The translations under genes were made by a program, and so were the position numbers. DNA of 26,527 bases from an uncultured Oscillospiraceae bacterium (lineage in GTDB: Bacteria > Bacillota_A > Clostridia > Oscillospirales > Oscillospiraceae), in the NCBI GenBank assembly GCA_900754605.1, contig CAAEDK010000020.1, positions 1 through 26,527 on the forward strand. The letters are read 5' to 3'. Below, piece after piece: positions 14,911-21,685 of the stretch (its first letter is position 1; the number at the start of each line of letters is the position of its first letter). The notes under the pieces are model-generated. The model saw only the letters and a list, made by a program, of their open reading frames with translations, had not been told where the DNA came from and searched no databases.

Positions 14911-14939
14911 TAGAACTTCCATGGCTGATATGATATAAT
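14911..14939 (+). promoter_or_regulatory. Promoter for integrase
   Basis: TGATATAAT at 14931-14939 is an extended -10 with a perfect TATAAT, 43 bp before the integrase start. The hexamer 17 bp upstream (TAGAAC at 14911) is weak. It separates int expression from the upstream element genes. Confidence 0.55.
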
Positions 14940-14982
14940 CGTAATAGCCTATTGAGCGCTTTTCAGGAGAGGAGGGACGATT

Positions 14983-16140
14983 TTGTCTGAAAAGCGCCGA
15001 GATCAGAAGGGGCGTATTCTGAAAACCGGCGAAAGCCAGCGGAATGACGGCCACTATATGTTCCGTTACACCGATATTCACAAGAAGCGGCGGTATGTCT
15101 ATGCTAAGACCCTCGAGGAATTACGAAAAAAAGAGGCTGATATTCAGCATGATACGGTGGACGGGATCGACTATACCGCCGGAGAGATGACGGTGATTGA
15201 ACTTGTTACCCGGTATATGAACTTAAAGCGGAGTCTGAAAGAAAATTCTTTCCGTGCCTATGATTCTGTGATCAATCGTATCCGGGAAGACCCGTTTGGG
15301 CAGAAACAGATCCGCAATGTGAAACTGTCTGACGCAAAAAGTTGGTTTGTATCTCTGCATGACCGCGGGTATAAGCAAAACACCATCGGTGTGATGCAGT
15401 GTGTGGTCCGCCCAGCCTTTGAAATGGCTGTGGACGATGACATTCTGCGAAAGAACCCGTTCAAGTTCAAACTGTCCGATGTGGTTCCTCGTGACGCCTA
15501 TGTGCGAACAGCTTTGAGCCGGGAACAGCAGGAACAGTATCTTCGGTTCTTTATGGAATACGGCGGTGGCAACTACTATGACGATGTGGTGATCCTGTTG
15601 GGGACAGGGCTCCGTGTCAGTGAGCTGTATGGGCTGACCAAGAGCGATCTTGATTTTGACCGTCGCTGCATTCATGTGCGGCGGCAGCTTTCCAGAACCG
15701 CAAACCAGCCCTATTTTATCAGCAGTCCCAAGACCAAGAGCGGTATTCGAACCATTCCCATGACGGACACAGTGTATATGGCCTTGAAACGCATTCTAAA
15801 GAACCGCGCCTCGCCCAAGGTGGAAATGCTGGTAGATGGCTGCACAGGATTTATATTCCTTGATAAGGCTGGGAGACCCAAAGTAGCCATGCATCTAGAG
15901 AACTTCATGCGGGGCCTTCAGCGAAAGCATCCGTGGGCACTTGGCGGGGATTTCCCCAAGGTGACGCCTCATGTGCTGCGTCACACCTTCTGCACGAATA
16001 TGCAGCAGGCTGGCATCGACGTCAAAAGTCTTCAGTATCTTATGGGGCATTCCAACGCCAGCGTGACACTGGATGTTTACACCCATACGGACTACAATAT
16101 CGTGAAGCGAGCCTTCGACCAGGCAGCGGCAAGCCTTTGA
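14983..16140 (+). CDS. int: Tyrosine recombinase, Tn916-family integrase
   Basis: A 385-residue site-specific recombinase that inserts and excises the element. The start is a TTG with GGAGGG seven bases upstream. The N-terminus SEKRRDQKGRILKTGESQR matches the arm-binding domain of Tn916-type integrases. A core-binding SAM-like domain follows (about 65-165). The catalytic set is complete: R211 in GTGLRVSEL, a Lys at 250 or 252 in the beta-hairpin, H330 and R333 in HVLRH, H356 in LMGHSN, and nucleophile Y366 in LDVYTHTDYN. It should be active. Probable arm-type sites and a strong terminator lie downstream. Confidence 0.95.
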   Translation: MSEKRRDQKGRILKTGESQRNDGHYMFRYTDIHKKRRYVYAKTLEELRKKEADIQHDTVDGIDYTAGEMTVIELVTRYMNLKRSLKENSFRAYDSVINRIREDPFGQKQIRNVKLSDAKSWFVSLHDRGYKQNTIGVMQCVVRPAFEMAVDDDILRKNPFKFKLSDVVPRDAYVRTALSREQQEQYLRFFMEYGGGNYYDDVVILLGTGLRVSELYGLTKSDLDFDRRCIHVRRQLSRTANQPYFISSPKTKSGIRTIPMTDTVYMALKRILKNRASPKVEMLVDGCTGFIFLDKAGRPKVAMHLENFMRGLQRKHPWALGGDFPKVTPHVLRHTFCTNMQQAGIDVKSLQYLMGHSNASVTLDVYTHTDYNIVKRAFDQAAASL

Positions 16141-16180
16141 CTTTGCCCGGAAAAATGCAAATATACCAAGTGGCTGGACG

Positions 16181-16202
16181 TACACCAATTTCTACACCAT
16201 TT
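16181..16202. repeat. Candidate integrase arm-type repeat pair 1
   Basis: Two copies of a TACACCA(A)TTT unit start at 16181 and 16193. The same unit recurs in a second pair near 16423. Repeats of this kind just downstream of int are often arm sites for the N-terminal domain of the integrase. This is inferred from position. Confidence 0.5.
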
Positions 16203-16421
16203 GCGCCGAAAGTTATGCAGACTTGCGTAGATTTAGGCGGATTTTGAAAATACGGGATTTCAGAGGAACCCCCCGAACCGCTTGCAAATACAGGGATATG
16301 TACAGTTACACAGAGTAGCGTGGAAACCCTTGTCTTTGCGGGTCATGAGGGGCGGCATGTACTAAGAGACAGCCGATAATCTTTGAAACTGCTGGATTTT
16401 CTGTAAGTTGTGTGGCTGATT

Positions 16422-16443
16422 GACACCAAATTTACACCAATTC
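16422..16443. repeat. Candidate integrase arm-type repeat pair 2
   Basis: ACACCAAAT at 16423 and ACACCAATT at 16434, 11 bp apart, repeat the unit seen at 16181-16202 in the same orientation, about 240 bp away. The 434-bp stretch between int and the next gene (16141-16574) holds these repeats and the terminator, and no gene that I can support. Confidence 0.5.
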
Positions 16444-16460
16444 AGCGCTGCATAAAAAGA

Positions 16461-16498
16461 AACAGCCCGATACTCAAATGAGTATCGGGCTGTTTTTT
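16461..16498. terminator. Strong bidirectional terminator between int and pucR
   Basis: A perfect 15-bp stem, AACAGCCCGATACTC (16461-16475) with its complement (16480-16494) and a four-base loop, has an A-rich flank on the left and six Ts on the right. It would stop both the rightward int transcript and the leftward pucR transcript. Confidence 0.9.
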
Positions 16499-16574
16499 GT
16501 GTGGATTGTATGGATTTTTTCAGCCAGCGCTGACCGAATTCACAGGACAATCACATCATTCAACTTTGCTCCGG

Positions 16575-17789
16575 TTATTCACATCCCGGGAACTCAAGGT
16601 CACTAAGTGACCAGGTATTTAGCGTGGCACGAATTTCGTATAGCACCGAAAAAAGGTGCATTTGAATGTTATACTCCAGAGCGTCATCAATTTTCAATAT
16701 GGTTTTGGTCTTTTCTAGACGATAGCGAATGGTATTGCTGTGCTGGAACAGAACGTCAGCAGTTTGTGAGATATTTTGATTGCACTTACTGTATGTCAGC
16801 ACAGTTTCGAGCAGATTGGAATTATGGCTTTCATCATATTGTGAGAGACTATGTTCAATACGGTGGAAAAACTTTTCCATCCACGAGTGATGACGGAGTG
16901 GTGCCAGAAATGTGTAAATTCCACTTTGATTGAACTCCATGATTTGTTTTTGCTTGATCTCAGCTACCGCACAGGCATAGATGCTCTCTTGAATGCTGAA
17001 TGGGAGTTGAGACAGATCGTCGCTGGGGCTGCTGAGTCCTATTCGGAAGTCGGTTCGCTTCAGATCCAATCCCTGAAGCAGTGCGAACAGACGTTTTTGA
17101 AGTTCGGTCAGATCTGCATTGGAAGAGAATATAACAAGGATCCCAAATGAATATTTCACCAGGGTATAGGCATCTTGCTCAGGACTGAGGGGGCCTTTCC
17201 TGATGTGTGTATATTCTTTATAATAGGCATCAACCTGAGAAGTTTTTTCGGACTCATCTCCGGAAATGGGGCGGCACAGACAGCAGATATGCTGGGTGCG
17301 AAAGAAAGGATTGATTGCTTTGATGAGAGATAGAGTCATTTCTGGGCTGTGCTGTGTCTGAAAAAGATTGTTGATGCGATGAACCATCCCCTCATTAAAA
17401 TTGTTTGCCAAGAGTGCATTTTTAACATTGAAGATGATATCCTCAAAATTCACACCGGAAAACAGTAAAATCGGGATATGGTTTTGGTTGGCGTCTTGAA
17501 TCAAATCGTCAGGAAGTTCTCTGAAATAAATATCTTTGATTGCAATCAGTGCAACTTTTTGGCCAATTAAAGCATGCAGGCACTCAATTCCAGCATCTAT
17601 ATTTTCTCTCGCATAGGAGAGAGTTGTAATCACAAACTCTCCGGGATTGAACTCGCTGCGGATCACTTCCTTACTTTCCCACTCGAAGATACCGACACCG
17701 CTGATCACATTATACAGGCCGCTTTTATCTGTCAAGAAGCGGAACCCAGAAAAGAGAGGTTGTGAGAGTATTTCCATTACAGTCAACAT
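16575..17789 (-). CDS. PucR-family transcriptional regulator
   Basis: A 404-residue regulator. The N-terminal PucR ligand-sensing domain (about 1-120) has the typical FVITTLSYARENIDAGIECL and ALIGQKVALIAIK stretch. A middle GGDEF-like/CdaR-type region follows, and the C-terminal HTH_30 domain reads SKCNQNISQTADVLFQHSNTIRYRLEK (about 340-375). PucR-family proteins control purine, amino-acid or related catabolic genes. The start is ATG 17789, because AAGGAGG lies just before it; an ATG eight codons upstream overlaps that site. It is followed, in transcription order, by the bidirectional terminator. The neighbouring deacetylase/amidohydrolase operon on the same strand is the likely target. It probably also regulates itself through inverted repeats over its promoter. 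Confidence 0.9.
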   Translation of the reverse strand: MLTVMEILSQPLFSGFRFLTDKSGLYNVISGVGIFEWESKEVIRSEFNPGEFVITTLSYARENIDAGIECLHALIGQKVALIAIKDIYFRELPDDLIQDANQNHIPILLFSGVNFEDIIFNVKNALLANNFNEGMVHRINNLFQTQHSPEMTLSLIKAINPFFRTQHICCLCRPISGDESEKTSQVDAYYKEYTHIRKGPLSPEQDAYTLVKYSFGILVIFSSNADLTELQKRLFALLQGLDLKRTDFRIGLSSPSDDLSQLPFSIQESIYACAVAEIKQKQIMEFNQSGIYTFLAPLRHHSWMEKFFHRIEHSLSQYDESHNSNLLETVLTYSKCNQNISQTADVLFQHSNTIRYRLEKTKTILKIDDALEYNIQMHLFSVLYEIRATLNTWSLSDLEFPGCE

Positions 17790-17871
17790 GGCTTTTCCTC
17801 CTTGATCATCCATTTCATTACACTGCTGTACATGAGCGATCTACAACAAGCTACAAGGAGTTTGCAGATAT

Positions 17872-17911
17872 ATAATGTAACATTATATCATATCGTATAT
17901 GATAAATTCAA
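17872..17911 (-). promoter_or_regulatory. pucR promoter overlapped by two inverted repeats
   Basis: On the minus strand, TTGAAT (17911-17906), an 18-bp spacer and TGATATAAT (TATAAT at 17887-17882, extended -10) form a good promoter. ATAATGT-A-ACATTAT (17872-17886) covers the -10, and TATCATAT-CGT-ATATGATA (17886-17904) fills the spacer. Both are near-perfect dyads and likely operators. Confidence 0.7.
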
Positions 17912-17941
17912 TTTCAATTTATGACGTTGTTTGGTAAAGAA

Positions 17942-17981
17942 GAATAAGGAAGTGGCTGCGGTTGATTTACCACAGCCACTT
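17942..17981 (-). terminator. Terminator after deacetylase operon
   Basis: AAGTGGCTG (17950-17958) pairs with CAGCCACTT (17973-17981) directly after the stop codon of the minus-strand gene at 17989. On the minus strand it is followed by a T-rich but interrupted tract, so efficiency may be moderate. Confidence 0.6.
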
Positions 17982-17988
17982 GGTGTCT

Positions 17989-18816
17989 TTAGCGCTTCGG
18001 AAGCTGAAAACCTTCTTGCTGGAGGACATACCGTGCAATTTCATCATTGGTGGTGATCCAGGCGCCTCTGGATTTCATGTAGGAGATAAGTTCACCCAGC
18101 GCATTTACGCGACAGGCGCGGCCGATGAATTGAGGATGCAGAATAAAATCCATCACTCTGCCGCCTTCTTCGACCATACCATCAAACTCTTCGCGCCAGA
18201 TCTCCATCTGTTGAGCAGCGGACTTTAGGCCGTACCGCACAGGAGGACTGTCAATGTAATAATCATAAGCGGTATCATCATAGAACGCATCGGCCATCAA
18301 ATCTACCAGAGGAACCCGTTTTCCCTCGATCTCGATGATTTGCGGACCATCCCAGTGACCGCGGTAGGAGGTATAGTAATATCCTCGCTCCAGCATCAAT
18401 TTCCCGAGTTCGTCTGTAAACTCTTCTTCCGTGGGACGGAATCCAGTCGGACGGACTTGACATACATCCCATAGGATCCGCTCCGCTTCCTCAAATACTG
18501 CGGCAGGATCCTCACCCATGCTGTCGAAGTGATGAAGGCCGTGATTGGCGATCTCATGTCCACGGGCTCGAATCTCTCGGATCACATCCGGATACACAGT
18601 GGCATTATATGCCGGGATAAAAAAGGTTGCCTTGATATTTTGAATATCCAACATATTCAGAATGCGGGGGATCCCCTGCTTGGCTCCGTATGTGCCTTTA
18701 GACATATGGACAAGATGCCCGGGGTCCATGCGGTTAGATTCTGACCAGTTGAGCTCTAAATCCACATCAAAGGCAAAAGAGACTGCCACACGTTTTCCGT
18801 TGGGCCACTCGATCAT
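17989..18816 (-). CDS. NodB-fold hydrolase (polysaccharide deacetylase/cyclic-amidase family), copy 2
   Basis: A 275-residue cytosolic protein (no signal peptide) of the polysaccharide deacetylase fold. Motif 1 is FAFDVD (D17, D19), the metal-binding HxxxH motif is NHGLHH (H92, H96), and R127 lies in GFRPTEEE where motif 3 is expected. Near the end is FILHPQFIGR, also typical. Lack of a secretion signal and the overall pattern resemble the PuuE allantoinase/cyclic-imidase branch rather than cell-wall deacetylases. It starts within the stop of the preceding gene (ATGA), so the two are translationally coupled. It is paralogous to that gene but differs at motif 3 (no RAPH), so substrate or activity may differ. 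The exact substrate is unknown. Confidence 0.85.
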   Translation of the reverse strand: MIEWPNGKRVAVSFAFDVDLELNWSESNRMDPGHLVHMSKGTYGAKQGIPRILNMLDIQNIKATFFIPAYNATVYPDVIREIRARGHEIANHGLHHFDSMGEDPAAVFEEAERILWDVCQVRPTGFRPTEEEFTDELGKLMLERGYYYTSYRGHWDGPQIIEIEGKRVPLVDLMADAFYDDTAYDYYIDSPPVRYGLKSAAQQMEIWREEFDGMVEEGGRVMDFILHPQFIGRACRVNALGELISYMKSRGAWITTNDEIARYVLQQEGFQLPKR

Positions 18817-19685
18817 TTTGAATCACCGCCTTTCTCATAGTCCAACACATAGCGTGCTACTTCTTCACAGGTGGCGATCCAGGCTTTTTGCTGCTGCATG
18901 TACCCAATAAAATCGCCAAGCCGTTTGATACGTCCAGGACGACCTATGATGGCAGGATGCAGCTTCAGAACCATGATTTTATCTCCTTCTGCGGCGATAC
19001 CATCAAATTCCTCTTTCAGCATCTGGATATATTCCTGATTCGTGTAGGTGACACGATGGCTGGGTTCCACAGCACAGGAATAATAATAATATGTATAGTC
19101 ATCCAATACAACATCCGAAGGAAGCTCGACCAATGGGGCAACATCCGCACCACCCTGGTGGAGATAAGCAAAGTCACAATCCCGCAGGTTAGAACTATAT
19201 AGGTAACCGCGTTTGCGCATCAGATCGTAGGCAGCAGGGTGGAGTGTGCTGTGCGGAGCGCGATGCCCCACAGGATGACGTCCTGTGATTTTCTGGATGA
19301 CAGCTTCGGCCTGTGCCATTTTATTTTCTTCGTCTTCAGGAGAATTGTCACGCTCCGGTTCGTGCATGATTCCATGATAGGCGATTTCGTGACCGCCGGC
19401 ATGGATTGCACGGGCTGCTTCTGGGTACTGTTCCAATACATAACTGGGGGTGAAGAAGGTGCCCTTGACGCCATAGGTATCCAACATTTTGAGGCAGCGC
19501 CAAATTCCCTCATTTCCGCCATAACGGCCCTGATCACGCTCATCTGGCTCTTTTCCCTGACGGGCCAAGTTGGAGATACGCAGTGTTTCCGCTTCAAAAT
19601 CAAAGGTCAGCATGACAGCTGCCCGACATCCATTGGGCCACTGAATACCAGGACCCGTAGATCTGCCATTGATTTCTACCTGCAT
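18813..19685 (-). CDS. NodB-fold hydrolase (polysaccharide deacetylase/cyclic-amidase family), copy 1
   Basis: A 290-residue paralog of the downstream gene. Motif 1 is LTFDFEAE (D29), the metal site is YHGIMHE (H104, H108), and motif 3 is GHRAPHST (R142). A late KLHPAIIGR block matches the paralog's HPQFIGR. There is no signal peptide. ATG 19685 is preferred over the GTG three codons upstream because GAGAGGAG is correctly spaced from the ATG. It lies 44 bp after the broken amidohydrolase on the same strand and overlaps the second copy by four bases. Cytosolic family members hydrolyse allantoin, cyclic imides or similar ring amides; with the PucR regulator and the amidohydrolase, a nitrogen-heterocycle pathway is the best guess. 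Confidence 0.85.
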   Translation of the reverse strand: MQVEINGRSTGPGIQWPNGCRAAVMLTFDFEAETLRISNLARQGKEPDERDQGRYGGNEGIWRCLKMLDTYGVKGTFFTPSYVLEQYPEAARAIHAGGHEIAYHGIMHEPERDNSPEDEENKMAQAEAVIQKITGRHPVGHRAPHSTLHPAAYDLMRKRGYLYSSNLRDCDFAYLHQGGADVAPLVELPSDVVLDDYTYYYYSCAVEPSHRVTYTNQEYIQMLKEEFDGIAAEGDKIMVLKLHPAIIGRPGRIKRLGDFIGYMQQQKAWIATCEEVARYVLDYEKGGDSK

Positions 19686-19729
19686 AGGTTCCACTCCTCT
19701 CTCGAATTATGTGCCTTGATCGTTGACGA

Positions 19730-20389
19730 TTACAGTTTGCCTTCCCTCATCAGTGCAGCATTGGTGCCGTTGACTTCCCAAAATGCCTTGGAGGCTCTGG
19801 CGGCCAGCTCGGGAACGCAAGCCTGGGCGTCTGCAATGATTGTTTCTTCGTCCATCGTCTGCAGCTTTCCGTTTTCCAGCAGGATTTGACCCTCTACACA
19901 AACCAAGGAAACTTCGTTGCCGCGGGCGCTGTAAACGAGGTTGGGGACGATGTTCCGCATAGGTTCGGTGTATACAGGCATCATGGTTGGGGCATGAAGA
20001 TCCACAGCGATGAAATCAGCCCGCTTTCCAGGGCGAAGAGACCCAACCTTATCTTCAAGACCAAGTGCCTTCGCACCATCAATGGTTGCCATCCGCAAGG
20101 CACGCCAGGCGGGTACGCATTCAGGATCTTGGTATTTGATCTTATTGAAGAGAGCGGCCAATTTCATCTCATTGAACATATTGTGACAGTTATTTCCGGG
20201 GGCCTGGTCAGATCCCAAAGCGACAACTCCGCCCGCCTGCTGATAGACAAAAGAAGGAGGGACAATGCCGTCAATGATGCCAATGGAACCCGGACAAGCA
20301 ATCATAGCAGCTCCACTGCGAGCCACCTGGCGAACCTCGTCATCGTTTGCATCAGACAGGTGGACTGCCAGCAGGTTTTTGTTCAGATA
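19730..20389 (-). pseudogene. TRZ/ATZ-type amidohydrolase, N-terminal half missing
   Basis: About 220 residues of the C-terminal part of a metal-dependent amidohydrolase of the 5-deoxyadenosine/S-adenosylhomocysteine deaminase (MtaD), chlorohydrolase or related type. Visible blocks are NLLAVHLSDAND, MIACPGS, the metal/catalytic aspartate in LGSDQAPGNN, RMATIDGAKALGL, GSLRPGKRADFIAVDL and the closing V-x-VEGQILLENGKL. The N-terminal metal HxH and most of the barrel are absent: the homologous frame is open up to 20389 and meets a stop (20390-20392) exactly where a foreign gene fragment begins on the other strand. It cannot be active. It was probably the first gene of the minus-strand operon. 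Confidence 0.85.
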
Positions 20390-20399
20390 TCATGATAAC
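20386..20399. other. Head-to-head breakpoint between two truncated genes
   Basis: Amidohydrolase homology (minus strand) ends at about 20389 and FGGY kinase homology (plus strand) begins at about 20391-20393. A perfect 10-bp palindrome TATCATGATA (20388-20397) sits on the joint. Confidence 0.8.
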
Positions 20400-20849
20400 T
20401 ATGGCCGTGCAGTTCTGTATGGTCTGAGTTTAGGACATACAAAGGGCCACATCATTCGGGCGTTTTTAGAAGCTCTTGCATGTAATATTACAAAAATTAT
20501 TTCCTATGTAGAGCAGCTTACCGGTGTAGAGGTCACACAGGTTCGCTCTCTTGGAGGAGGCTCTCTCAGTCCTTTGTGGTGTCAAATCAAGGCGGATGTC
20601 ATGGGACGAGAAGTAGTTACCATGAAGCAAACCCAGGATGCAGCCTGCCTTGGCGCCGCAATCATGGCTGGCTACGGATATGGTATTTGGGATTCCGTGG
20701 CAGACGCAGCGTCGAAGTTTGCGGAGATCGACCATGTGTATAAGCCGAATCCGGAGAATCGAGAGACATATGACCTTCTGCTGAAGAAGTGGGACATTTT
20801 GATCGATGCACTGGAAGGCCATACGGAAGAGCTGGCGCGCACTAAGTAA
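20393..20849 (+). pseudogene. FGGY-family sugar kinase, C-terminal third only
   Basis: About 150 residues of the second actin-like domain of a xylulokinase-type FGGY carbohydrate kinase. The blocks run in order: DNYGRAVLYGLSLGHTKGHIIRAFLEA, VRSLGGGSLSPLWCQIKADVMG, DAACLGAAIMAGYGYGI, and a tail with PNPENRETYDLLLKKW. The N-terminal 350 or so residues, including the first domain and sugar-binding site, are missing. Any frame continuing upstream (to 20265) is just the antisense of the amidohydrolase. There is no start codon or ribosome site at the joint. The substrate cannot be told from this part. Confidence 0.85.
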
Positions 20850-20958
20850 TGTGGCAGAATACCAACGGCTTTCTGTCGGTGAGCAGTGAGGGCGCATTGT
20901 GACCTTCCGCAAATGCTGAACGTAAAAGCAGACACACCAAACTGTAGGGGGAGTTATC

Positions 20959-21357
20959 TTGCGAAATAACATGACATTTTCCGTTCTGTGGGTCTCGGCC
21001 GGTATGGCGGGAATATGGGTGGTCTTAAAGGAGGGTCTGTATGATCCTTTGCGCTGGGTCGTGCTGCTTTTGGCAGTATTTCTGGTTCTCACAGCGTTGG
21101 TACCAATGATTCCTCGGGCGATACAAAGTTTTCCTGAACGCTTTGTTCCTGCCGTCCAATGGATCACCTGTGTGCTGTGGATGGGGCTGGGATTTACTAT
21201 GGTAGCGTATTTTTTTGTAGAGAGACGGATGCCGTATCATGTGGAAGATAACTTCTCTGGCTTTATATTTGCGGTATTTGGCCTGATCTTGGTGGTATTG
21301 GCGCCGATCTTTACCTTGTATATCACAAAGTGGAAAGATAAGCCATCAGACAGTTGA
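20959..21357 (+). CDS. Small polytopic membrane protein, unknown function
   Basis: A 132-residue protein with about four membrane helices (near residues 6-24, 33-53, 66-88 and 103-123) and a short charged tail (KWKDKPSDS). The start is a TTG with GGGGGAG about six bases upstream; an ATG four codons later is the alternative. It lies 109 bp after the kinase fragment and before a strong terminator, so it may once have been in the same operon as the kinase. I do not recognise the family, and no catalytic motif is seen. Confidence 0.7.
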   Translation: MRNNMTFSVLWVSAGMAGIWVVLKEGLYDPLRWVVLLLAVFLVLTALVPMIPRAIQSFPERFVPAVQWITCVLWMGLGFTMVAYFFVERRMPYHVEDNFSGFIFAVFGLILVVLAPIFTLYITKWKDKPSDS

Positions 21358-21417
21358 GCGCAGAATCGTCAAAGAGGACGATAGATGCAACTACAGAAGG
21401 GCCAGATGCCCATTAAG

Positions 21418-21469
21418 AAAAAAGATAGGCTGACAGCTTTGATATGCTGTCAGCCTATCTTTTTTTCTT
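21418..21469 (+). terminator. Strong terminator after the membrane protein gene
   Basis: A 17-bp perfect stem, AAAGATAGGCTGACAGC (21421-21437) with its complement (21446-21462) and an eight-base loop, is flanked by As on the left and a run of Ts on the right. It can act in both directions. Confidence 0.92.
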
Positions 21470-21577
21470 ACGAAAGAAGATCAAGTACAAAGATGTTGCC
21501 TGCATAGGCGGATGCGGCGATTTAGTTGCTGGGCTGACGGAAGTCTGAGTGAGGTGACTGGTTAGGTGTGTATGTTC

Positions 21578-21606
21578 TTGCCCTTTCTTTCGTGATATGC
21601 TATACT
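21578..21606 (+). promoter_or_regulatory. Promoter for rpoN
   Basis: TTGCCC (21578-21583), a 17-bp spacer and TATACT (21601-21606) with an extended TG at 21598. It is 80 bp before the rpoN start and is the only good promoter in the roughly 300-bp gap that follows the terminator. Confidence 0.65.
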
Positions 21607-21685
21607 CGGATTATTGCTTTTGCTGAAAAAACTTGAATATAAACAAAGTGCTTAGAGCGAATTGACGAGCAGAGGGGGGATTACG

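Larger units (their letters stand above)
11324..16460 (+). mobile_element. Small integrated element with Tn916-family integrase (ends approximate)
   Basis: Five co-directional genes form a compact module: RusA-like protein, winged-helix protein, RepA-like helicase, excisionase and tyrosine integrase. Repeats at 11324-11434 and 16181-16443 flank it. No relaxase, type IV coupling protein, conjugation, capsid or terminase genes are visible, so it is not a full conjugative element or prophage. I found no clear direct repeats marking attL/attR, so both ends are estimates. Best reading: a minimal integrative passenger or satellite that depends on another element for transfer, or a remnant. Confidence 0.6.

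Noticed and set aside
20265..20390. Upstream part of the plus-strand frame leading into the FGGY fragment
   Set aside because: These codons are the antisense of the amidohydrolase. Kinase homology starts only at the breakpoint, so this is not a genuine N-terminus.
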